Source: Brevinema_A sp051647245 (lineage in GTDB: Bacteria; Spirochaetota; Brevinematia; Brevinematales; Brevinemataceae). Taken from it: 64,000 bases of DNA. A program made the position numbers and the translations under genes. Where the stretch lies: assembly GCA_051647245.1 (NCBI GenBank), contig JBOFDS010000012.1:248001-312000 (forward strand). Direction: 5' to 3'. Shown here one piece after another: positions 34,708 to 43,219 of this stretch. How positions within the stretch are numbered: position 1 is the stretch's first letter; every line of letters starts with the position of its first letter. Below the pieces are notes generated by a model. That model had not been told where the DNA came from, made no database searches, and saw only the letters and a list, made by a program, of their open reading frames with translations.

Positions 34708-37700
34708 TTACCAACGAAACTTCGCAGATCCCTCAACTAAAAATTCCGGAACTTGTTCTTTGGGATCACCAACTTTTCCAGCAATACCTGGACGCAATCC
34801 AAGCCTCCAATGATTGACAGGATAAGCAAGCTCAACACCTGCTTTATGGACTTGAACTAAGTCTGTACTGCTGTTCACACTAGTATTATCCAAAGATTCT
34901 AACCTCAAATCATATCTTAATTGGACATTTGGGAGATTCGGAATAAACTGAGCAATAGATACTTCCGTTCCGTGCAACACACTTAATCCGGAAACTTCTC
35001 CGCCATCGGAAAGAACACGTGTAATATTTCCTAGGAAATCTGTTTTAATTTCGATCATATCAATAAACGGTAACAAACGCTGGATACGTTGAGAAAGAGG
35101 TGTTGTAAATAATAGATTCTCCGCCACCTCCACACCTGAGGCGAGAACTTGTCCTGTGGATTGAGCGGTGTTATCGCGTGTGGTTGCTCTGTCCGTAGTT
35201 CCACCACTCAAAATATTAAGAAGTTGACTATTTGGCAATGGTGGATTCGAAGAAATAGATGAAAGCTCAATATTAGGTAATTTACCCTGAAAATTAACGT
35301 AAATATCTACTTGCTCATTTCGAGAAGAGTATTTTGTGGTAACAGTCTGTAGATTGATTGTTGGGAAAGGGTCGCCGTATTCTTGCGAGAATTGGAGGGC
35401 GCCACCTTCGACCTTGAGATCAGTATTTAAGTAATTCACTTTACCCTTTGTAATATCCATATTCCCAGAAACAACCACAGTATTATCCACAATGTTCCCT
35501 TGAAGGGACACTACTCCAGCATTCTTTTCAAAAGTAAGATCAAAAAGTTGATTGAAGAAGCGGAATCCTTGTTGGACATTTACGTGTACGTTCAGATTTA
35601 GTGATGATAGCATTGCGGCAACAGGATTGATGGCAGGAATATCTTCATCAGAGCGCCCAATATTAGCAAAAGAATCCGCCAATTCCAATCCTATATTCAT
35701 ATTTTCTGCAGTAATATATGTTTCTAAGGTGAGTCCGTCTCCAGCCCCCACCAATGAGAAACGATCAATTAAGGTCTTACCTCTGATATTAAGATAAGGA
35801 AATCTCACATTCCAATTCAATGAAGAATCTTTGGAATTTGGGAGTAATTTTTTGGAATAAAGATTGAGGTTCGCTTCTGAGATACCACGATCTCGGAATT
35901 CAAGAAAGCCATCAAGATAAAATGGATTTTCTTTACCCGCTTCAATCTTAATATCAGGGAAGCTGACAATATTGTTCGATATCGGAATATCTACAACATC
36001 TTCTATGCTGATACGATTCTTTAAAGATGCAAGTTGTAGGCTGAGATTGGATGAAGAGATCTTCCCGTCGATACGAGGATTGTCAAGACTTCCTTCTATC
36101 GTTGAATAAACACCAACAGTCCCCTTAACACGTCTAATATCTCCAGAAAATGACATCTTATCTAGAGCAATTTTTGAAGTGAAATTGGCAAGAACATCAT
36201 TATTACGGACAAAACGTCCCCCTGAACGGGCTTCGATACTATCAGATTTGAAGACAATATCCCACATCCGATTATTTTTAATATAAGATCCCGCAATACC
36301 ATAACGAGGATGGTCAGACAAAAGTAAGTACTGATCTTTGGAATTAATAACCCTACCAGAAAGTGTCATGGGCTTTTTGGAAACAATATAGAGGTTGCTT
36401 AATTGATATTGCAAGGCTTGAACGTCATTAGAACTATAAAAAGATAAAGAATAACGACTCTTTGCAAATTCTTGTACCGCAAAAGCACCGGAAAGATTTG
36501 CTTCAAGATGTTCATTGCCGAAATCCATCGCCAAATCACTGTCCAAATTAAGCAAATCAGTCCTCAAGCGAAGATTCGTCAGTATGAGGCTCTGATCTTT
36601 CTTGACAAGCTCGGGAATAACAAGCTGAAAATATGGAGCTGCACCTGTTGATCGGAGTGCCAACCTACTTTGAATTTGAGGATTGCCCCAAGTTCCTTTC
36701 ACATCAAGATTCAAATCCATCAACACAGAACTCACGAACTGCTCAGGAATATCGATTTCTTTCACAAAAGGAATCTTACGAATATCTGGGATATAATAAT
36801 TATAAATATCTGTTTTAAATTTCCAAGTATAAGATCCTGTCGCAAAACTCAAGGATCCTCCTCGATGGAAGTTGAAAGCACCAGCAAAGGCACTATTCCC
36901 CGAAACATTGAGATAGCCTTCTCCCTTGAGTAGTTCGCTATTTAAGCCTAATTGGAGATTTGTTATTTCAAGAAGATTTGAAACTCTCTCAGAATCAAAA
37001 CTCAAACGAAAGGCTTGATCATCAAGTTTCCAGGCTGCATTCTTCACGGAAAAGTTTTTCCAGCCCTCTTCATCAAATTCAATATCAACTCCACCGTCAA
37101 GCTTACCTGCTAGACCAAGCTTACTCAAGACATAATCTTCAAAATCAATAGAAAAGGACGTTCCTGAAGGATCACTTTCTGTTTTAAATTGAACTATATC
37201 ATCAATAATCCCATCTACAAGAGCATTTTTCTTCTGGACATTGACTCGAACATCTATTGGTAAAGGATCATTTTGATGAAGTTGGGCAAAGGCATCAACT
37301 TGAACAATCGTATTGCTACGTTGACTATTAATACGAACGTCTCCGTTCAATGTGAGATCTTGACTAATAAAACGGAAATGAGGAATAGAAATAATTCCGT
37401 CTGTTCCATAGAGCTCTGTTTCGATTTGTTTTTCACCGTCAAGGAAGCCTTCGACACTTGCGTTGAATTGGACAGGGCTATCAGCATTATCTTTTGTAAT
37501 ACTGATATCACCGATATAACGAGAGGTCGGAAGCCCAAAAAATGGCAGTTTCACATTTTTATAGACAAAATCCCCATCAACATCGAGGGCTTTAATTTGA
37601 ACATCGATATATTTACCCAAATACGCATCAACAGAAGCTGCCATATTTGGGATTGGAGCTGGTTTGATTGTTACATATCCCGTGTGAAAACCAAAAATAG

Positions 37701-39006
37701 CTCTCGTATTTCCGATATGGCCACCATTCATCGCAACATCAAATGCTGTCACACAAATCGCATTCTTACCTGGTACAGAATTGACCACAGCATTCCCTGA
37801 GAAGACAAGACCAGCCAAAACAAAACGAACATTATCAAGGTTCAATGTCCCATTAGGCATAGGATAGAATCCTTCTTTGAGACGCACAAAAAGATCTCCT
37901 TTCAAAGCGCCAAAATAGTGAGTTTTAAGATCTAATTTTAGTTTATATAGATTGTCATCGACAGGATCGATTTTTAATTCAAGTCCATTATTTGGGTGTT
38001 GGTGAGATTTTAAGGATGCATTTAAATACCACTGATCGGTCTGCCTAAGATCTAATTTAAAATTCCAATCGCCCGGAGCATAGGCATAGTCAAGCATTTC
38101 ATATTCTTCAAAGTCTTTATATTCAATCTTGAATTTTTTATCAAGCGAAAATTGGAAGTCATCAGGCGCTGTGTCGACAGCAATTTTTTGGTTAGATCTA
38201 TTGATGAAGTTTGGAATGACCCTATTACTTTCTACAGATAATTGCAAGGTTACTAATTGATCGACAATAGGGAGTCCAGCAAAATTCACATCAGTAAAAT
38301 CAATAAACGCATCCCCTTCTAATTGACTAAAATTAGTGAAGGAGCCTCTCGTTTGGAAGCTACTTGACGCAATGAAAACACAATTACTCCAAACAGACTC
38401 AAGATGCAACTGTGCACCAAAGTCCAAACTATCATTTTTGAGCGCAATCTTTGTATTATTAATCGAAAGCATATTGCGGAACTCTGTTTTCATCTTCACA
38501 ACAAACTCAATCGATCGAATATCTACATCCATATCCATTCTTTCAATTTTGAATTCGAAATCAGATTGTTTGGTTAGAGGTTTTTGTCGACGAGATTGGA
38601 TAGGTGTTTTTTTGCCAAATTCTTCCTCAAGAGCCATCCGATAAGCTTTAATATTACGGGTATGGCCAAAGACTTTGATCTTTTCAATACGAAGATCTCC
38701 GATAATTTGTTCGAATTCTTTCGTGAAGATTTTCCAAAAACGATAATAGAAATAAATCCCTTCCACAGAAAGAGATAACTGATCATCAACCACAATCTTC
38801 AAATCAGAAAGACTGATAAAAACTAAAGGCATATTCGATACATTATCAAGAGTAACAGATTGTGCCAATAATTTTTTCGCAAGGAAACTCTCTAAATGAT
38901 GCTTATTTAGAGCAATTGCGATGTTAATAATTCCTAGACAGACGATGTAAATAAAGAAGAAAGAGAAAAGAGTTTTAGACAAAAAGTCATTAATTTTTTT
39001 TCTCAC
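34708..39006 (-). CDS. tamB: TamB-like translocation/assembly module protein (DUF490)
   Basis: The 1432-residue protein has one N-terminal membrane anchor (about 12-32) and then a very long, beta-rich region of repeated strands, ending in a TamB/DUF490 C-terminal domain. That domain shows GNMDITKGKVNYLNTDLKVEGGALQF, then INLQTVTT, LNILSGG and a final beta-strand ending in FRW. TamB-type proteins span the periplasm as a hydrophobic groove and carry phospholipid, and they contact a BamA/TamA partner. Here bamA lies just downstream, which supports the pairing. TamA itself is not seen. Length is typical. Confidence 0.9.
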   Translation of the reverse strand: MRKKINDFLSKTLFSFFFIYIVCLGIINIAIALNKHHLESFLAKKLLAQSVTLDNVSNMPLVFISLSDLKIVVDDQLSLSVEGIYFYYRFWKIFTKEFEQIIGDLRIEKIKVFGHTRNIKAYRMALEEEFGKKTPIQSRRQKPLTKQSDFEFKIERMDMDVDIRSIEFVVKMKTEFRNMLSINNTKIALKNDSLDFGAQLHLESVWSNCVFIASSSFQTRGSFTNFSQLEGDAFIDFTDVNFAGLPIVDQLVTLQLSVESNRVIPNFINRSNQKIAVDTAPDDFQFSLDKKFKIEYKDFEEYEMLDYAYAPGDWNFKLDLRQTDQWYLNASLKSHQHPNNGLELKIDPVDDNLYKLKLDLKTHYFGALKGDLFVRLKEGFYPMPNGTLNLDNVRFVLAGLVFSGNAVVNSVPGKNAICVTAFDVAMNGGHIGNTRAIFGFHTGYVTIKPAPIPNMAASVDAYLGKYIDVQIKALDVDGDFVYKNVKLPFFGLPTSRYIGDISITKDNADSPVQFNASVEGFLDGEKQIETELYGTDGIISIPHFRFISQDLTLNGDVRINSQRSNTIVQVDAFAQLHQNDPLPIDVRVNVQKKNALVDGIIDDIVQFKTESDPSGTSFSIDFEDYVLSKLGLAGKLDGGVDIEFDEEGWKNFSVKNAAWKLDDQAFRLSFDSERVSNLLEITNLQLGLNSELLKGEGYLNVSGNSAFAGAFNFHRGGSLSFATGSYTWKFKTDIYNYYIPDIRKIPFVKEIDIPEQFVSSVLMDLNLDVKGTWGNPQIQSRLALRSTGAAPYFQLVIPELVKKDQSLILTNLRLRTDLLNLDSDLAMDFGNEHLEANLSGAFAVQEFAKSRYSLSFYSSNDVQALQYQLSNLYIVSKKPMTLSGRVINSKDQYLLLSDHPRYGIAGSYIKNNRMWDIVFKSDSIEARSGGRFVRNNDVLANFTSKIALDKMSFSGDIRRVKGTVGVYSTIEGSLDNPRIDGKISSSNLSLQLASLKNRISIEDVVDIPISNNIVSFPDIKIEAGKENPFYLDGFLEFRDRGISEANLNLYSKKLLPNSKDSSLNWNVRFPYLNIRGKTLIDRFSLVGAGDGLTLETYITAENMNIGLELADSFANIGRSDEDIPAINPVAAMLSSLNLNVHVNVQQGFRFFNQLFDLTFEKNAGVVSLQGNIVDNTVVVSGNMDITKGKVNYLNTDLKVEGGALQFSQEYGDPFPTINLQTVTTKYSSRNEQVDIYVNFQGKLPNIELSSISSNPPLPNSQLLNILSGGTTDRATTRDNTAQSTGQVLASGVEVAENLLFTTPLSQRIQRLLPFIDMIEIKTDFLGNITRVLSDGGEVSGLSVLHGTEVSIAQFIPNLPNVQLRYDLRLESLDNTSVNSSTDLVQVHKAGVELAYPVNHWRLGLRPGIAGKVGDPKEQVPEFLVEGSAKFRW

Positions 39007-39030
39007 GATACGATACCGTTAGCCACATTC

Positions 39031-40830
39031 CTATTTTGGTTTTTGGTAAGTTTTACCTATTTTTTGATAATATATTTCTAAATGTTCAAAGATTTCTTTG
39101 AGTTGATCTTCGGATTCACGCCCCTCTGCGATCTTCTTTTCAATACGCTCAAACACATCCCCAGCCTTGTCAAGCTCATCGCGTTGCATATACACCCATG
39201 CCAAAGTATCCATATAAGCAATATTATCATCTTGATCGACAGCCTCTTCCGCATAAGCAAGAGCCTTATCAAGATTGATTTGTCTCTCTGCATAAATATA
39301 AGCAAGATGATTGAGTGTTGTCACATCAGCAGGGTGGCTTTTATAAGAATTTAATAAAATCTCTTCGGCTCTTTCAAAATCCTCTAACTCTACATAGATA
39401 GCTGCTGCCATATTATTTAGTACCAAATTAGAATCCGTAATCGCAAGAATATTTTCGATATATTCCACGGCTTTTGTATAATCTTTTTTGGAGTAATAAA
39501 GATAAGAATAGAAAACATCACTATTAATAGTCATTTTTGGGAGGAGGGCTTCGGCCTTATCAAACTGTTTCAAAATAATATAAATATCAAAAATCTGTGC
39601 ATAAGTAGGAAGAGGATTTTCCATTTTTTTGACAGCCTTTTCAAAATGAAGCAAGGCATCCTTATATTCTCTCAATCCTAAAGACACTTCCCCTGAAATT
39701 AGCGCAAATGCCTCTTGTTGGGTATGGGGAATTTTTTTTGGGTTGATTGTGGAGAGAATCTTACGTGCTTGATCAAACTTTTTTTGTTTCACAAGATCTG
39801 TAGCCATCATGATTTGTGCATCAATTTTTTGATCTTGATATTTTTGGATACGGTCTAGTAACTCAATCTTGAAACCATAAAACACTTGAGGCAATTCACC
39901 CGCAAGAAAAATATCCTCATCTAAGAACGTAAGCGCCTTCTGAGTCTGCCCCAAACGAGAAAAAGCAAGTGCCTTAGAATAAGGTGGGAGATCTTCAAAA
40001 CGCTGAGAAAGTAAAAGATTCATGAGAGATAAAGAGTCTGGAGTGTTGTGGAGGTAGAGTACACCAACATAAGCATCAAAAAGCTCTGCAGAGAGTGTTG
40101 GTATAGGAATCTGCTGGAAGTAAGAAATCGCTTGTTCAAATTTATCATCATGAGCATAAGCCATCGCAAGCTTCACCACAAGCTCAATATTAACAGAAAG
40201 CTCCATGGCTTTTTCATAATATTCTATGGCTTGAGTGTAGTTGGCATTCTCAAAACTCATATCACCAACATTATGTCGGCTTTGAAAAATAAATTGTTCA
40301 GCACCATTTTCTGTGATTTCTTTTTTGGCAACTTTCTTAAAATATGGACAAGCATAAGCAGCATTAGATTCTTGAATAAAATGATTTCCTAAAAAATAGT
40401 TCGCCCAAAGGTGATAAGGATTTTTTTCTGTAGATAAAAAACTCATAGCAAGTGCAAAATTCATGTCTCCCATTCCCCAAGCAATACGAATAGCATTTTT
40501 TTGGATAGCTTCGGATTCTGGATACATATCCCAAATTTTGGCGATATTCTCACGGATTCCTCCATAAGAACGTTGAATAGTTTCGTTTTCGTTTTTTGCA
40601 GCAAGATCACTCAAATAATCAAAGTAAACTTCTGTCAAAATACTGAGAACGTATTCATTCGTTACACCCTCAAGATACAAAGACTCTAACAAAAATCGAG
40701 AACGAGCAAGATCACCACGATAACGAAGATCAATTGCTCTCGAGTAACGGTCTTCGATTTCGTTTTTTTGAAGGGAGTACATAGGTGTCGCCAATATCAA
40801 AAAGGCACATAAGCTATATAAATATTTCAT
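39031..40830 (-). CDS. Secreted TPR-repeat protein
   Basis: The 599-residue protein has a signal peptide (MKYLYSLCAFLILATPMYS) and then TPR units from about residue 25 to the end. Examples: NYTQAIEYYEKAMELSVNIEL, YKDALLHFEKAVKKM, DYTKAVEYIENILAI and NLDKALAYAEEAVDQ. It is probably periplasmic. It lies 24 bases before tamB and upstream of bamA, so a scaffold role in envelope assembly is a fair guess but unproven. The SMC-like ATPase gene ends 36 bases upstream on the same strand. Confidence 0.8.
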   Translation of the reverse strand: MKYLYSLCAFLILATPMYSLQKNEIEDRYSRAIDLRYRGDLARSRFLLESLYLEGVTNEYVLSILTEVYFDYLSDLAAKNENETIQRSYGGIRENIAKIWDMYPESEAIQKNAIRIAWGMGDMNFALAMSFLSTEKNPYHLWANYFLGNHFIQESNAAYACPYFKKVAKKEITENGAEQFIFQSRHNVGDMSFENANYTQAIEYYEKAMELSVNIELVVKLAMAYAHDDKFEQAISYFQQIPIPTLSAELFDAYVGVLYLHNTPDSLSLMNLLLSQRFEDLPPYSKALAFSRLGQTQKALTFLDEDIFLAGELPQVFYGFKIELLDRIQKYQDQKIDAQIMMATDLVKQKKFDQARKILSTINPKKIPHTQQEAFALISGEVSLGLREYKDALLHFEKAVKKMENPLPTYAQIFDIYIILKQFDKAEALLPKMTINSDVFYSYLYYSKKDYTKAVEYIENILAITDSNLVLNNMAAAIYVELEDFERAEEILLNSYKSHPADVTTLNHLAYIYAERQINLDKALAYAEEAVDQDDNIAYMDTLAWVYMQRDELDKAGDVFERIEKKIAEGRESEDQLKEIFEHLEIYYQKIGKTYQKPK

Positions 40831-40866
40831 AAAAATTCCTTAGCACAAGGCTTCATTATTAATTTT

Positions 40867-42996
40867 TTATCTTTTATTCAAGTTCACAAGAGTCATTTCT
40901 GACCCAAAAAGATCAACAAATTGATCAAAAAAGGCTCTATCATCCGTCATAGTGTAAATTATCTGCCACCCCTCATGAGCAAAGGCGTTGAGAAGCTCCA
41001 AGAAAGACCTCTTACGTAGTGTATCAAAAGATACCAAAGGATCATCTAATAGAATCACGCCTCTATGGTGACCGAGAATGGTTTTAGCAACCACCAATCT
41101 CAGCATCAACCAAAACTGAGCAATTGTTGTTGAGCTGAGCGACTCTAGTGGGAAACGTTCGCCTTGACCTGTAACAGCAAAGAGTCGGATTTTTTCATTT
41201 GGTTCAAATTCTGCTAGAAAATGGCTATATTGCCCACCATAGATGACTTGAACGAGATGTTTCATAAAAGGAGAATTCAAAGCTTTGTGCAATAGATGAT
41301 CTCTTGTATGTTCAAAACGATTATGGATCGTTACTAATTTATCAGCTGAATAGACATCTTGATTGACTTCATCGCAAAGCATATCAACTAAATTTAATAA
41401 ATCTTCATAGCTTGTGAGGTGTGTTTTGAAAGAAATTTTTTCAACTTCAGGATAGAAGTGATAGACAGCTTGCATATTTGGGTTATTTTTGAGATTATTA
41501 ATAAGAGGGACAATTTGCTTTTCAAGAGAATTTCTAGCACGCTGATATTCTTGTGAACTTTTATTTTTTCGGGCTACAAGACCATTTTTATCATCAATTA
41601 ATGTCTTTAATTCTGTGTAATCATGATCTAAAACTGTTGAGCCTAATTTTCGTTCTAGATCTTTTGTTTTTTGATAAATCACATCAGGTTGGTCTGTTCC
41701 AAGTTGTGTATAAACCTGATCTGCAAGGATCTGGATTTCCTGTGCAAAACGTCTAAAAGAAGCTGCTTCTTGCACGCGAATATCTTTTTGAAGCTTGAGT
41801 GTACGGAGTTCCTTTCTAAGATCACGAGATTCTTTTTGGATTTCATCGTATTCTGTTTGAAATTTTTCGAGTTGACGTTCTCTTGTTTCAAGCTTGTGTT
41901 TAGCACGGCCTACAAGATAATCTTGAATGAAAGATTTTCTATCCTTATCAGTAAAAACCTGAACAGCAAGAGCCTTGATCCAAGCCGTAAAAAGCAACAC
42001 AGCTCCCAATCCAAAAGAGAACAAACCTAAGATTTTTTCTTGATTCATAGGAGCGGTACGCATTTTGAAAGAAATAGACAATCCAAGAGCAATAAGCGCC
42101 GTCCCCAATAAAAATGACAAAATATTAGAAAAAGTCGTGCTGCCAGACACCCCAAAAGGATTCTCCAGCATATTTTCTTCAGCTTCTTTAAGATCAATAA
42201 TTTCAGATTTTGCAGAAGAAATCTCATCTTCTAGGGAGAAACTTCTATCTTCTAGCTTTACAAGGCTTTGTTCTTTATACTGAACAAGGTCTTGTTCTTT
42301 TTTTACTTCTTCATATTGACGTTTTAATTGCTCGTATTGCTCAAACATTTCTACATATTTTCGCCCTAAAGCAATCTGTTCCACCACAAAATAAGCTTCA
42401 TCTTTAGATTGGATACGAGTTTCTTGTCTATCGATAGATCCAAGAAATTGATTTGCGGAATTGAGCGTTTGTTCCTGAGCATCAATCAACTCAAGCATAG
42501 GCAAGGACTGCTCCAAAGAATGTTGAAGAGCCATAAGATCTGTTTGCAAACGCTTCAACCAAGCATTCTTGCCCACAACACCCATGGAGTCTAAAAAGTT
42601 TTTCTGTAATTTTTGAGAAAGAAAATCCTTGCCATACAAAATAGACTGAATCTCATCATCCCAAAACACATCTAAATTGGCATATTCTGTATTTTTTGAT
42701 TTGAAAGCAATGTCGGATTCTTGTATAAAGAGAAGATTTTTCATACGCTCCGGATCAAGTCCACCAGGAACACGTTCTACGTTCATATTGACATGAGCAG
42801 CTTGTTGTAATTCATCAGACCAAACTTCGCCAAAGCTGTTTTTGTTTGGTTTTTCAAAGAGACCACGCGAAATCCAATTAATAAGACAAGTCTTCCCTCG
42901 TCCATTATCCCCAACAATCACTGTTACAGGCTTAAATGCAATGTCCATATCAACAAGTGGCCCACTTTTTCTCACAATCAATCGATTAATTCTCAC
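40867..42996 (-). CDS. SMC/Rad50-like AAA ATPase with a membrane hairpin in its coiled coil (YhaN-like)
   Basis: The 709-residue protein begins with a Rad50/RecF-type head: VIVGDNGRGKT, Walker A, at residues 27-36. Coiled coil (about 145-275 and 360-520) surrounds two hydrophobic segments at 290-310 and 322-342. The C-terminal head has an ABC-like signature (LESLSSTTIAQF near 617), Walker B GVILLDDPLVSFD near 646 and a D/H-loop-type MTDDRAF. Two membrane segments inside a coiled coil are known from Bacillus YhaN, which works with the nuclease YhaO. No nuclease is adjacent. The ATPase is probably intact; its substrate is unknown. Confidence 0.78.
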   Translation of the reverse strand: MRINRLIVRKSGPLVDMDIAFKPVTVIVGDNGRGKTCLINWISRGLFEKPNKNSFGEVWSDELQQAAHVNMNVERVPGGLDPERMKNLLFIQESDIAFKSKNTEYANLDVFWDDEIQSILYGKDFLSQKLQKNFLDSMGVVGKNAWLKRLQTDLMALQHSLEQSLPMLELIDAQEQTLNSANQFLGSIDRQETRIQSKDEAYFVVEQIALGRKYVEMFEQYEQLKRQYEEVKKEQDLVQYKEQSLVKLEDRSFSLEDEISSAKSEIIDLKEAEENMLENPFGVSGSTTFSNILSFLLGTALIALGLSISFKMRTAPMNQEKILGLFSFGLGAVLLFTAWIKALAVQVFTDKDRKSFIQDYLVGRAKHKLETRERQLEKFQTEYDEIQKESRDLRKELRTLKLQKDIRVQEAASFRRFAQEIQILADQVYTQLGTDQPDVIYQKTKDLERKLGSTVLDHDYTELKTLIDDKNGLVARKNKSSQEYQRARNSLEKQIVPLINNLKNNPNMQAVYHFYPEVEKISFKTHLTSYEDLLNLVDMLCDEVNQDVYSADKLVTIHNRFEHTRDHLLHKALNSPFMKHLVQVIYGGQYSHFLAEFEPNEKIRLFAVTGQGERFPLESLSSTTIAQFWLMLRLVVAKTILGHHRGVILLDDPLVSFDTLRKRSFLELLNAFAHEGWQIIYTMTDDRAFFDQFVDLFGSEMTLVNLNKR

Positions 42997-43091
42997 GATC
43001 TCTGCCTCATTTCTAAAATGATTTGAATTCTTTTGATGTTTTACATTTTAAAAAGAACCCTATCTTTATTTTCGGCATTTTTTAAATTTTT

Positions 43092-43108
43092 TTCAGTTTA
43101 AGACTGAA
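43092..43108. repeat. Short inverted repeat upstream of glgP
   Basis: TTCAGT / ACTGAA around a 5-base loop in the 223-base gap between the divergent ATPase and glgP genes. The rest of the gap is AT-rich with no clear consensus promoter that I can defend. Confidence 0.3.
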
Positions 43109-43219
43109 TTTTATTAGTTATTTATAGAAAAAGTTTATATTTATAAAGAAAAGAGTTGATTTTTCGGCTTGGATTTTGTAGTTTTGGAATAATAGCACTT
43201 TTAATTTGAGGAGAAAACT

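Noticed and set aside
37273..37800. A 175-codon + strand frame inside tamB
   Set aside because: Antisense to a long beta-rich gene; low-quality composition and no signals. Shadow frame.
40867..42996. Calling the ATPase SbcC/RecN or a defence-system ATPase
   Set aside because: It lacks the SbcC zinc hook and RecN layout, and no nuclease, methylase or other defence gene is adjacent. The membrane hairpin points to a YhaN-like type instead.
42997..43219. Small RNA or glgP promoter in the 223-base gap before glgP
   Set aside because: It is AT-rich with only a 6-base hairpin. No consensus pair with acceptable spacing and no stable RNA fold was visible to me.
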